Shown one piece after another: positions 47,600-55,743 of a stretch of 64,000 nt of DNA. This DNA is from Clostridium aciditolerans. GTDB taxonomy: Bacteria; Bacillota; Clostridia; Clostridiales; Clostridiaceae. The notes under the pieces are model-generated. The model saw nothing but the letters and a program-made list of their open reading frames with translations. It ran no database searches and was not told the origin of the DNA. Made by a program: the position numbers and the translations under genes. Numbering within the stretch: the stretch's first letter is position 1; each line of letters opens with the position of its first letter. The DNA is taken from the NCBI RefSeq assembly GCF_016316925.1, contig NZ_JAEEGB010000013.1, forward strand, positions 1-64,000, in the 5' to 3' direction.

Positions 47600-48235
47600 C
47601 TACTTATAAAATGCAGTACGCAGCACAGTTATATATTCATCTATTTCTCTTATATATCGTTCATGTTCCTTATTGTAATCTTCAATGAGTTTTCCCTGTG
47701 AAGCCTGAGTCTCACTGTATCCCCTAAGGGTATATATAATAATGTCGATTATCTTTTGAATATCATTATTTTCTTTAAAAAGAGATAAATCAATGTCTTT
47801 AAGTATCTCCTTCTGTGCATCAAAAAACATTTCAGTTGAGTACTTATTAATTTTTTCAGACACAATAGGGTCTTTTTCAAAATAAGCTGATGACACAAAA
47901 TCGAAAATAGCAGGATATTTATTAGTTAACTCTAATTTTAATAAAAACATTTTACGCAATCTCTTTAAAACATCCCTTTCCTTCATGTCAATCTGGGCAT
48001 AGAAATCCTGCATTATAGTGGTGCTCGCATATTCAAACAAGAAAGTATACAAACCCTTTTTTGTCCCGAAATAATGAAAAAGTAAGCCCTTTGATATCTC
48101 GGCTTCTGAAATTATCTCATCTGTAGTTGTTTTCTTGTAGCCATTCTTTGCAAACTTGCGCATAGCCACAGTAAGCAAGGTGTTCCGCTTCGCATCTTCC
48201 ATTGTAAATATCTTGTGTTTTGTTAATTTTTCCAC
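47600..48235 (-). CDS. TetR-family transcriptional regulator
   Basis: A 211-residue repressor. The helix-turn-helix is at about residues 15-65 (FAKNGYKKTTTDEIISEAEI, SKGLLFHYFGTKKGLYTFLF). It starts at GTG 48235, preceded by GAGAGG. Two matching palindromes lie upstream (48258-48306). It is on the same strand as the Rph-like gene 193 bp downstream and probably controls it. Confidence 0.88.
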   Translation of the reverse strand: MEKLTKHKIFTMEDAKRNTLLTVAMRKFAKNGYKKTTTDEIISEAEISKGLLFHYFGTKKGLYTFLFEYASTTIMQDFYAQIDMKERDVLKRLRKMFLLKLELTNKYPAIFDFVSSAYFEKDPIVSEKINKYSTEMFFDAQKEILKDIDLSLFKENNDIQKIIDIIIYTLRGYSETQASQGKLIEDYNKEHERYIREIDEYITVLRTAFYK

Positions 48236-48257
48236 TTAAACCTCTCCCTACAATAGC

Positions 48258-48306
48258 ATTGACTGATTTAGTCAATATTATAGACTCATTGACCATGCTA
48301 GTCAAT
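48258..48306. promoter_or_regulatory. twin TetR operators
   Basis: ATTGACTGATTTAGTCAAT (48258-48276) and ATTGACCATGCTAGTCAAT (48288-48306) are two 19-bp palindromes of the form TTGAC-N7-GTCAA, spaced 30 bp (about three helical turns). They precede the TetR gene at 47600-48235, so autoregulation is likely. Confidence 0.75.
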
Positions 48307-48401
48307 AGATTCTGTGAAATATTTTAAGCACCTACTGCATTCACTAATCCAGCACATTTACCTAGTGCCTTCTAGTGTTTGAAATTCAAAAAAGGAGTTC
48401 T

Positions 48402-48782
48402 TCATAGCACTCCTTTATGTATATCATTTAAATCACCTAATTTCTTATTTTTTTGCTTTATTTTAATTATTGTATTATATGCATTACCAAAATCCTCTAC
48501 ATCCTCCGATTTGTGTGCATCACTTCCCAATGAAAATTTAACGCCCATATTCTTCAACTTTTTTATTGTTTCAATATCCATATTCCTATGACTTCTGTTA
48601 ATTTCTAAAGCAGTATTTCTTAGATCAGCAATCTTTCCAATTTCGATAATATCTGGATTTACATGCTCTAATGGATGATTTAATATTGTAATTTCATATT
48701 TTTTAATAGTATTAATTAGAGGAATATGACCCTTAGCAATATTAGTATGAGTATGATAGTCTGCAATAATCTTAAAACCCAT
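48402..48782 (-). CDS. shortened PHP-domain phosphoesterase
   Basis: A 126-residue protein with the ends of a PHP phosphatase of the YcdX type: IIADYHTHTNIAKGH at the start, LNHPLEHVNPD in the middle, ALEINRSHRNMD and SLGSDAHKSEDVEDFGNA later. Normal members are about 240 residues; the segment after the first HxH motif is missing while the frame is kept. Several metal ligands would be lost, so it may be inactive. GGAAGG precedes the ATG. Element E2 lies about 95 bases upstream on the same strand. Confidence 0.65.
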   Translation of the reverse strand: MGFKIIADYHTHTNIAKGHIPLINTIKKYEITILNHPLEHVNPDIIEIGKIADLRNTALEINRSHRNMDIETIKKLKNMGVKFSLGSDAHKSEDVEDFGNAYNTIIKIKQKNKKLGDLNDIHKGVL

Positions 48783-48877
48783 TTTATTCCTTCCATAGCT
48801 TAATATCTTTTAAATAACTGCTTCATTATCAAATTGAAAAGCTTCTTGTATCCACCTATGAAATTTCCTATTACATG

Positions 48878-49097
48878 CTTATCCGATGACTTACCCGCTC
48901 TAATACTCCCATCGCACTCTATGAAAGCGATTCGCACCAAATCAAAGATTTGGGCTCTCTGCTTTTCTTCAAGTGTACGTCACGAGCGGCTATGTCCCTG
49001 GATAACGACTTCTAAGCTTCAGATGGAGGTTAAATGCCTAAATGGCATTTAACGGGCAGAATTGCCCAGTGGTCGCAGACAAACTCCACCTGAATCC
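48878..49097 (-). ncRNA. structured RNA element E2 with inserted hairpin B
   Basis: Minus-strand copy of the element seen at 1-125 and 50478-50645. Pairings visible: CCGCTC with GAGCGG, TTATCC with GGATAA, CCAAATC with GATTTGG and TCGC with GCGA. The 5' hairpin (arms TTCAGGTGGAG/CTCCATCTGAA) carries inside it a copy of hairpin B (49029-49053, arms GTTAAATGCC/GGCATTTAAC) in the opposite orientation to the rph leaders. Located in the 5' region of the PHP gene. Confidence 0.6.
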
Positions 49098-49200
49098 AAG
49101 AATTCTGTTTATCATCCAGTTTTATTTTACCCATATTACTGTATAATACTTACTTCCAACGATTCGGAGAAAAGAACGTAACGATTTTGATTGCGTTCAA

Positions 49201-49231
49201 AAGGGCTCTAGCACCAACTGCTAAAGCCCTT
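49201..49231 (-). terminator. terminator at the end of the GH3 remnant
   Basis: On the minus strand AAGGGCT pairs with AGCCCTT and is followed by TTGAAC; it overlaps the last codons of the remnant frame. Confidence 0.6.
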
Positions 49232-49575
49232 GTTTACGCATTTCTTCAACTGTTCCTTGAATATCATTATTTACATCGATCGAGTTTATTGTAGCATCAT
49301 TTAAGTTATATTTTTGTTTTAACTTAAGTATCCTGTATACGCTCTCGTTTATCCTTTCCATAGAAATTGGGCCATTTCTTGCTGCATTTATTAAAGCATT
49401 AATTACTTTTTCTTCATAATCATAACCATGGGCCACTAAAACTATATCGCTTCCTGCATTAGCGTTGCCCAACCGAAAGATAATTGGGATTGATTCCCGG
49501 ATTTGCTGCCAGGATACTTGCAAGGCTCACATAATGTGATAGAGCAATTTTATACAACGTATCTCCTGGTCTAAT
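49221..49575 (-). pseudogene. remnant joining a LysM repeat and a GH3 (NagZ-like) C-terminus
   Basis: From 49575 downward one frame encodes IRPGDTLYKIALSHYVSLAS then ILAANPGINPNYLSVGQR, a LysM repeat. A different frame then encodes NANAGSDIVLVAHGYDYEEK followed by GPISMERINESVYRILKLKQ, the end of a family 3 beta-N-acetylglucosaminidase. Most of the GH3 domain is deleted. The whole enzyme would have been a wall hydrolase. Repeat R lies at the upstream edge of the LysM part. Confidence 0.7.
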
Positions 49576-49579
49576 AATA

Positions 49580-49605
49580 TGCGAGGGAGAATTCCTGAAC
49601 TTGCT
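49580..49605. repeat. dispersed repeat R, partial copy
   Basis: TGCGAGGGAGAATTCCTGAA with a following CTTGCT matches the second half of the repeats at 51030-51070 and 51963-51999. It abuts the LysM remnant. Confidence 0.6.
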
Positions 49606-49723
49606 CTAAAATATAAAAAACCGTACTGTGTTTTGGTATGCTCCTTCGATTTTCTCTCTTTATTTAATATGAACTAAGTTATCTGCAAAACAAATAAAAA
49701 CTCACATTAATTTTATCTATTTT

Positions 49724-50437
49724 TTATTCTATAGTTATATCTCCAAATTTGATTAGTGAATTTGAATCTTTCAAAGCCATTTCAAGTTTCATAATCTGGT
49801 CACCATTTAGATTTGATGTCATTCGTAGATTTGATACAATACTAAATTCTTTAACGTTTGTTAAATCTTCATTTATTATTATTGGCTTCTCTCCAGCTTT
49901 TAAAGTATAACTTTTTATAAACTTTTCATCACCATAAATATCTAGATGCACAGTTTTTATGCTACTTAATTTATCAATGTATAAAGTACCTGTCATTTTT
50001 CTGTGATTGCCGTCTAAGTTAACTCCCCATTTATTATGCAGTTTATTTTTATCGAAAAATGGTTTTTGGTCTTCAGTATTACCAGAATTTTTATCAGTGT
50101 TACTACTTATGCTTTGCTGGTATGCAGCATCTAAGGGTTTAGAATCAATATATATAGTCTTAGTATTTTCATCCCATGATGCTTTCTTGTCTAATGTCTG
50201 TTCAACTGCACAAACTGGCAGGTATATATTCCCGTTATATCTAAAAGGTTCCACTATGTTACCACTTGAATCTTTAGGTGTAATTTGCTTTCCATCTACA
50301 ACAATTTTGATATTGTCAAAGATGGCTGTAACTTGCTTCTTCAAGGGCTGAGCAAATACTTGTGTGGAAGTAAAAAGAATGCTAGAAGCAGCAAATCCGA
50401 TGATAAAATCCTTAGCTCTTAATTTATTAAATGCCAT
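49724..50437 (-). CDS. exported protein with copper amine oxidase N-terminal (stalk) domain
   Basis: A 237-residue secreted protein. A signal peptide (FIIGFAASSILFTSTQVFA, cleavage near residue 29) is followed by one stalk domain of the copper amine oxidase N-terminal type (VDGKQITPKDSSGNIVEPFR, YLPVCAVEQTLDKKASWDEN). The C-terminal half is a beta-rich region ending SNSLIKFGDITIE that I do not recognise. There is no oxidase domain; such proteins are surface components in clostridia. GAGGAGG precedes the ATG. Element E3 lies 40 bases upstream on the same strand. Confidence 0.78.
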   Translation of the reverse strand: MAFNKLRAKDFIIGFAASSILFTSTQVFAQPLKKQVTAIFDNIKIVVDGKQITPKDSSGNIVEPFRYNGNIYLPVCAVEQTLDKKASWDENTKTIYIDSKPLDAAYQQSISSNTDKNSGNTEDQKPFFDKNKLHNKWGVNLDGNHRKMTGTLYIDKLSSIKTVHLDIYGDEKFIKSYTLKAGEKPIIINEDLTNVKEFSIVSNLRMTSNLNGDQIMKLEMALKDSNSLIKFGDITIE

Positions 50438-50477
50438 ATATATCCTCCTCTATAAAAAATTCTTTTTTAAAATCTAA

Positions 50478-50645
50478 TTTATCCGATGACTACCCGCTCT
50501 AATACTCCCCCGCACTCTGTGAAAGCGATTCACACAAAATCATAGATTTTGGTTCTCTGCTTTTCTCAAAGTGGGAGTAAAGAGCGGCTACGTTCCTGGA
50601 TTCGTTCAGCTAAGAATCAGTTGGGGTTAAACCCCCATCTGATTC
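50478..50645 (-). ncRNA. structured RNA element E3 in the leader of the stalk-domain gene
   Basis: The most complete copy. On the minus strand: a hairpin with arms GAATCAG/CTGATTC and inner GGGG/CCCC, then a long stem in which CCGCTC and TACTCCC pair with GGGAGTA and GAGCGG, enclosing two hairpins (CAAAATC/GATTTTG and TCGC/GCGG). An ATCC/GGAT pair closes it. It ends about 40 bases before the ATG at 50437, the usual place for a leader RNA. No terminator was seen between it and the ribosome binding site. Confidence 0.6.
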
Positions 50646-50920
50646 AAGTTTCACTTTATTATAGAAATTCTCCGACTGCAAATTAATATATTGAAATTCA
50701 GTAGAACATATTCTGTGAAAGAAACTAACCTTAAGCTATAAAACATTTTGTCAAATTGTTCAAGAAAGAAAACCTACATATTTAGTTTATCATAACATAA
50801 AAGGTAATTGTTAGAAATTTATTATTTTTATTTCAATTTTCGAAATTATCAAATCTATTGTCTTATATTTTGAAGTTCTTCTATTTTATTCTTGACTAAG
50901 TATCTTTCTTCATTTTTTAA

Positions 50921-50947
50921 ATAAAAAACACAGGTTGATTACCTGTG
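50921..50947 (-). terminator. intrinsic terminator downstream of the LUD gene
   Basis: On the minus strand CACAGGT pairs with ACCTGTG and is followed by TTTTTTATTT. It lies about 170 bp after the LUD gene. The rest of the gap 50646-51120 is AT-rich apart from repeat R. Confidence 0.8.
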
Positions 50948-51029
50948 CATTGAGTAAAAGAAAGGTAAAAAAGACTTGTTATAATCTCGTTTCACCTTAA
51001 TTTATATTTTATTTTTTCTATTATTATAA

Positions 51030-51070
51030 CACCCCTGGGGTACTTGCGAGGGAGAATTCCTGAGCTTGCT
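51030..51070. repeat. dispersed repeat R, full copy
   Basis: Begins with the palindrome ACCCCTGGGGT and runs through GCGAGGGAGAATTCCTGAGC. The same 37 bp occur exactly at 51963-51999, and the second half at 49580-49605. All three lie just downstream of minus-strand genes. Confidence 0.7.
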
Positions 51071-51120
51071 ATACACGTGTGTCACAAGATAAGAATATTT
51101 TGTATTATTGATATGATATA

Positions 51121-51738
51121 TTAAAATCCACATTCTTCATTAACTATAAACAACTTAATTCTATTACTATCTGATTGTCCTTCAATTATTGAAAGGCTAT
51201 TACAAACTCTTTCCTTCGATACACAATCTACGCACTTATTTAATGTTACACATGGAGGATTAAATCCTGCTCGTTTTGCATTTAAAGGACATGCCACATT
51301 TTTTACTCTTCTTATTGCTTCATCTACTGTATCTACAACCTTATTCTTTCCGACTACAATTATTACCTTATCTGGTCCAAAAGTAATTGCCGCTACTCTA
51401 TTACCACTATGGTCTACATTAACAATTTGTCCATCAATCGATATGGCATTTGAGCCAGTAATATACCAATCTGTAATAAGTGCCTTCTTCTTTAAGTCTT
51501 TACATTCCTCTCTATTTTTGGCAAGTTCTTTATCGTATACAATATTTCCTCTTTCTAATAAAGCATTTGTAATATCTAGCTTTTGGAGTGTAACTGAATG
51601 TCCGATTCCAATGGTACATTTAATGGGTATAATATTTAATATGAATGATTTAACATTTTCTAAAGTTTCAAAATACTGTACTTCTATATTTCTCAGTTTA
51701 AAGTTTTTCTTTAATCTTATAAACTTTTCTTCATTCAT
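51121..51738 (-). CDS. LUD-domain protein
   Basis: A 205-residue protein of the LUD (lactate-utilisation/DUF162) family. It has a TIGIGHSVTLQKLDI block (about residue 45), ALITDWYITGSNAISIDGQI (about 98-117) and KVIIVVGKNKVVDTVDEAIR (about 135-154). Cys-rich end: GFNPPCVTLNKCVDC, which could bind a cluster or metal. Stand-alone LUD proteins of this type are common in clostridia and not functionally defined. The ATG at 51738 is preceded by GGAGG. Upstream, 51739-51962 is AT-rich without clear features. Confidence 0.8.
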   Translation of the reverse strand: MNEEKFIRLKKNFKLRNIEVQYFETLENVKSFILNIIPIKCTIGIGHSVTLQKLDITNALLERGNIVYDKELAKNREECKDLKKKALITDWYITGSNAISIDGQIVNVDHSGNRVAAITFGPDKVIIVVGKNKVVDTVDEAIRRVKNVACPLNAKRAGFNPPCVTLNKCVDCVSKERVCNSLSIIEGQSDSNRIKLFIVNEECGF

Positions 51739-51962
51739 TCCAATTCCTCCATAGTTTATTTCATATGCAGATAATTGCATTTACAACAATTCTTAACTAA
51801 AACTATTCTTAATTTTCAAGTTTCCCTTGTAAAAAAACTTAATATTTAGCTAACTCTCCAACTTCGTATTATTTGTATTTGTACCTGATACACTGGATTA
51901 GCGTGAAATTTACATAGTTGAGAACATTTCTTGCCTCACCTGCACTGTACTTGCAAATTTTA

Positions 51963-51999
51963 CACCCCTGGGGTACTTGCGAGGGAGAATTCCTGAGCT
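51963..51999. repeat. dispersed repeat R, second full copy
   Basis: Identical to the core of 51030-51070, ending 4 bp before the stop codon of the ABC permease gene, so its insertion may have set the end of that gene. Confidence 0.7.
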
Positions 52000-52003
52000 A
52001 ATA

Positions 52004-54106
52004 TTAAATTTGAATTATCTTTTTAATTTTCCTAAGAGATAGCCTATAAACTAAGTACATAAAAAAGCCAGTTACAATCATGATTAGAAAGTTAATTCTA
52101 AGTCCGGCATATTCTCCAGGGCTGATGCTGCCGCTGTTCCCATATACTATAAAAAAGAACAATAGATAAATTGAAGTACTTCCAACTACAGTAGGAATAG
52201 TGAATATTTTTTTTAATTGCACTTTTATACATTTTTCGATATATTTATTATTTGCTCCAAGATTCTTTAAATCATTAAATAAAGTTTTGTTATTAATTGC
52301 AATGGTAATGCTTCTAGTATATGCAATAATAGCTACTGCTGTAAAGCAAATAATTGCAATATAAATAAACAGCATAAGGAATACAGACATATTTTTTATA
52401 ATATCTTGACGATCTAATACGTTAAATGAAGGGTAGTATTTCCAATCTTGAAATAATAGGTTGTTATCTGAAGATAAATTAATACTTTCATAATAATATT
52501 TTTCACCTTTTTCTAAGGCTAGTTTTTTTTCATAGTCGTCATAAAACTTAGAGACCGCTACAGCTTTGGAGCTTCTTTTTATAATTTCATTTTTTAGGTC
52601 ATTTGCAAATGCATAGGTTTTATCAGGATTTTTTACATTAAAAAGTACAAAATTTTCAAAGTTTTCTATAGGTAAGTTTTTTGCATATTTTTTATAATCT
52701 TCATCAGAAATTACATATTTTGTTGTTCCTTGCTTTACAAAGGGCTGAAAGGTTATTGTACCTGCATAGTTTATTTTTTGCGAAACATTTGTGACAGGAT
52801 TAGTGATTTTATTTAAGTCATTGAATCTTTCATGGATGCTTTCTAGACTTTCAGGTGTAATTATGGTTAGATATTCACCAGGTTTAACATCAACATTTTG
52901 TTTTGAAATTTTATTAAAATCACTTTCACTAAAAAATTCACTATACCCTATTTTATCAATATGAGTATAAGTTATTTTACCGTTATCCATAAAATTAGCA
53001 TTAATGCCATTAACTATAAGTGAAATAGATGGAACTTCATAATAGGAAGTAATATTTACATTATGTTTTTGTGCAAGCAAATATATTTCATTCTTTTTAA
53101 TCTGATTTTCACTTTCTTTATAATGAAAGGAATAATCAACTGGATTGTTATCAAGGGAATAAAAAAGGTTTGAAACATTTAAAGGAGTATAAAAGGCTGC
53201 AAACAAAGCTCCAGAAATTAAAAATGATATAGTACACATATTTTTAACAGTTTGTTTACCCATAAACTTCATCATACTTTTTGGTATAATATTTTTATAG
53301 TATTTTTTTAAATTTTTACCCTTTTTATTGTAAACAATGATATAGGTTATTAACATATACATACCAATTGCAGATAGTAAAAATGTTATATTCCAAATAG
53401 CAGGCATTCTAAAATTAAGATATCTTATAGATATTTGAGGAATAGCGTATCCTAAAAGCATACCTACAATAATTAAAATGCTTCCAACTACTCCATACCA
53501 TGATTTTATATCTTTTACTATTTCGCATTTTCTATGTTCATTTAAAATGTCTATAATATTGGTACGATTAATAAATTTTAATCCCATAATAAATATACTT
53601 ATTATTATAAGTATGCAAAAAATTATCCCGTATATCAGGCCTGGCCATCCTATTTTATATACCATTTCTTTTATATCAATAATAAAAATTTGGAATAATT
53701 TCCATATACCAAAAGACACAGGAATACTTAATGTTAAACCAATTAAGGAACTAACAAATCCAATAAGTGAAAGTTCAATGAAAAGAACCTTTTTGATTTG
53801 AGATTTTTTTGCACCTAATGACAAGAGTATTCCTGTTTCTCTGTTTTTGTATTTGAAAAATATTGAGGATGCGTATGTGGTAAAAAGAGCACAGCCTACT
53901 ATTGCAATTCCAAAAATTAAATAGGCTTGTTTCATACTGTCTCCACCTATTGGAAGTATTTCTTGTACTGTGGAACTAAAAAACATTACAGCATAAGAGG
54001 CAACAAGTACAATTGATAATATTATACAAAATATAAGCATATAATAATTTTTTATATTTTTTGAGCGAAGTTTTGAATATATATTATTCATTGTCATTGT
54101 TGTCAC
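52004..54106 (-). CDS. BceB-like ABC transporter permease (FtsX family)
   Basis: A 700-residue membrane protein with about ten transmembrane helices: one at about 20-45, FtsX modules at about 60-270 and at the C-terminus, and a large extracellular domain (about 310-560) between helices. This is the layout of BceB/VraG-type permeases that handle peptide antibiotics such as bacitracin or lantibiotics. The start overlaps the end of the ATPase gene by 23 bp; an ATG at 54091 is also possible. It pairs with the ATPase at 54084-54839. Confidence 0.85.
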   Translation of the reverse strand: MTTMTMNNIYSKLRSKNIKNYYMLIFCIILSIVLVASYAVMFFSSTVQEILPIGGDSMKQAYLIFGIAIVGCALFTTYASSIFFKYKNRETGILLSLGAKKSQIKKVLFIELSLIGFVSSLIGLTLSIPVSFGIWKLFQIFIIDIKEMVYKIGWPGLIYGIIFCILIIISIFIMGLKFINRTNIIDILNEHRKCEIVKDIKSWYGVVGSILIIVGMLLGYAIPQISIRYLNFRMPAIWNITFLLSAIGMYMLITYIIVYNKKGKNLKKYYKNIIPKSMMKFMGKQTVKNMCTISFLISGALFAAFYTPLNVSNLFYSLDNNPVDYSFHYKESENQIKKNEIYLLAQKHNVNITSYYEVPSISLIVNGINANFMDNGKITYTHIDKIGYSEFFSESDFNKISKQNVDVKPGEYLTIITPESLESIHERFNDLNKITNPVTNVSQKINYAGTITFQPFVKQGTTKYVISDEDYKKYAKNLPIENFENFVLFNVKNPDKTYAFANDLKNEIIKRSSKAVAVSKFYDDYEKKLALEKGEKYYYESINLSSDNNLLFQDWKYYPSFNVLDRQDIIKNMSVFLMLFIYIAIICFTAVAIIAYTRSITIAINNKTLFNDLKNLGANNKYIEKCIKVQLKKIFTIPTVVGSTSIYLLFFFIVYGNSGSISPGEYAGLRINFLIMIVTGFFMYLVYRLSLRKIKKIIQI

Positions 54107-54839
54107 CTCCCAATTCCTTTAAAGTTTTAAGTAATAAGTCTAAAAATTCAGATCTAGTACTATTTTTATTTAGTTCTTTATAGATTTTCCCGTCTTTTAA
54201 TACAATGACTTTATCACAGAAACTTGCCGAAAAACTATCATGGGTAACCATAAATATTGTAGCTGAAAGTTTATTTTTAGCACGAATAAATGCATCGATT
54301 ACTGCTCTGCTAGACTTACTATCTAAATTTCCAGTTGGTTCATCAGCCAATATTAAAAGTGGATTGTTAATTAGTGCTCTTGCAACTGCAGTACGTTGTT
54401 TTTCTCCTCCAGAAATTTCAGCAGGATATTTGTCTTTAATATGAGAAATGCCAAAAATTTCACACAATTTATTTGCAGAAGCTTCCATGGAAGCAACATT
54501 TTTAGAAGAAATAATTTGAGGAAGACAAATATTTTCAAATATTGTAAGTCCATCTAGAAGCATAAAATCCTGAAATACAAATCCTAACTTTTTATTTCTA
54601 ATGTTAGCAATTTCTTTTTCTTTTAAATTAACAATATTACTTTCATTTAGTAAAATTTCACCTTTATCGAAGGGAATAAAGCCAGATATACTGTTCAATA
54701 ATGTGGTTTTTCCACTACCGGAGGATCCCATAACTGCAACAAAGTCACCTTTGTTTATTTTAAATGACACATTTTTTAAAACATCATATTGAATATCCTT
54801 TGTTCTATAAGACTTATACAAATTTTTAACTTGTAACAT
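54084..54839 (-). CDS. BceA-like ABC transporter ATP-binding protein
   Basis: A 251-residue ATPase of the MacB/BceA type. Walker A GSSGSGKTTLLNSI near residue 38; Q-loop VFQDFMLLDG near 88; signature ISGGEKQR near 142; Walker B LLILADEPTGNLDSKSS near 160; H-loop MVTHD near 200. It powers the permease encoded immediately downstream. I chose the ATG at 54839, preceded by GGTGG. A LytTR/GHKL two-component system is divergently encoded 183 bp away and may regulate it. Confidence 0.9.
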   Translation of the reverse strand: MLQVKNLYKSYRTKDIQYDVLKNVSFKINKGDFVAVMGSSGSGKTTLLNSISGFIPFDKGEILLNESNIVNLKEKEIANIRNKKLGFVFQDFMLLDGLTIFENICLPQIISSKNVASMEASANKLCEIFGISHIKDKYPAEISGGEKQRTAVARALINNPLLILADEPTGNLDSKSSRAVIDAFIRAKNKLSATIFMVTHDSFSASFCDKVIVLKDGKIYKELNKNSTRSEFLDLLLKTLKELGGDNNDNE

Positions 54840-55022
54840 AACTATTACCACCTTAATATTATTTATTGATATATATCATATATAGAATAACGTGATTTTT
54901 ATTTTAATTTAATAAAGGTAAATGTAATATATTGTGTAAATTTTGTAATATTTAGCATTAAAATAAATATTAAGGTAAAGATGTAATAATCCTGTGATAT
55001 AATCTTTCTAGGGGTGATCTTT

Positions 55023-55730
55023 ATGCTTCGTATTTGTATATGTGATGATGAAAAGATACAAAGAAATGAACTTAAATTTATAATAAGTACAGAGCTTCAA
55101 CTTAGAGGTATAGATTTTTATATACATGAGTATGAAGATGGAGAAGCTTTAATAGCATCATTTTCTAAGGATAAAAATTATTTTGATATTATTTTTCTTG
55201 ATATAGAGATGGATGGAATAAATGGTGTTGAAACAGCAAGAAAAATCAGAAATTTAAATGATAAAGTAGTGATTATTTTTGTAACTGGATTTGTAGACTA
55301 TGTATTTGATGGTTATGAGGTGAGAGCACTAAATTATATACTAAAACCATACAAGAAAGAAAAGATTATTAGTGTTTTATCTGAAGCATTAAAGCAAATT
55401 GATACTATAAGCAATAGATTTTTTATAGTACAGTTTAACAGCAATTCATATAAACTTTGTATTGATGATATTATTTATTTTATAAGTGACAAACGTAAGG
55501 TAAAGGTTATAACAAAAGAAGATTCTTATGAATTTTATGAAAAGCTTGATCATATCGAAAAAGAGTTACCTAGCTTTTTTGTAAGAATACATCAAAGGTA
55601 TTTAGTAAATTTAAAATTTGTATTATCCATTGAAAATAATTATGTTTATATTAATAGCGAAAAATTTCCAGTTAGTAGGAATAGATATCAAGATGTTATG
55701 ATTGCCTTTGCCAAAACTATGCTTGGATAG
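55023..55730 (+). CDS. LytTR-type response regulator
   Basis: A 235-residue regulator. The receiver (about 1-120) has CDDEK (8-11), phospho-acceptor Asp60 in IIFLDIEMDG and Lys in LNYILKPYKKE. The LytTR DNA-binding domain is at about 135-230 (VRIHQRYLVNLKFVLSIENN). I chose the ATG at 55023, after AGGGGTGAT. The gene is followed after 13 bp by its kinase. Divergence from the BceAB-like operon suggests control of that transporter. Confidence 0.88.
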   Translation: MLRICICDDEKIQRNELKFIISTELQLRGIDFYIHEYEDGEALIASFSKDKNYFDIIFLDIEMDGINGVETARKIRNLNDKVVIIFVTGFVDYVFDGYEVRALNYILKPYKKEKIISVLSEALKQIDTISNRFFIVQFNSNSYKLCIDDIIYFISDKRKVKVITKEDSYEFYEKLDHIEKELPSFFVRIHQRYLVNLKFVLSIENNYVYINSEKFPVSRNRYQDVMIAFAKTMLG

Positions 55731-55743
55731 GAGATAATATATA

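Noticed and set aside
48878-50645. T-box riboswitch, suggested by AGAGAG and GGTGCGAA blocks in elements E1-E3
   Set aside because: The blocks resemble the distal Stem I motif, but no T-box antiterminator sequence (TGGNACCGCG type) or terminator follows in E2 or E3, and the downstream genes are not amino-acid-related.
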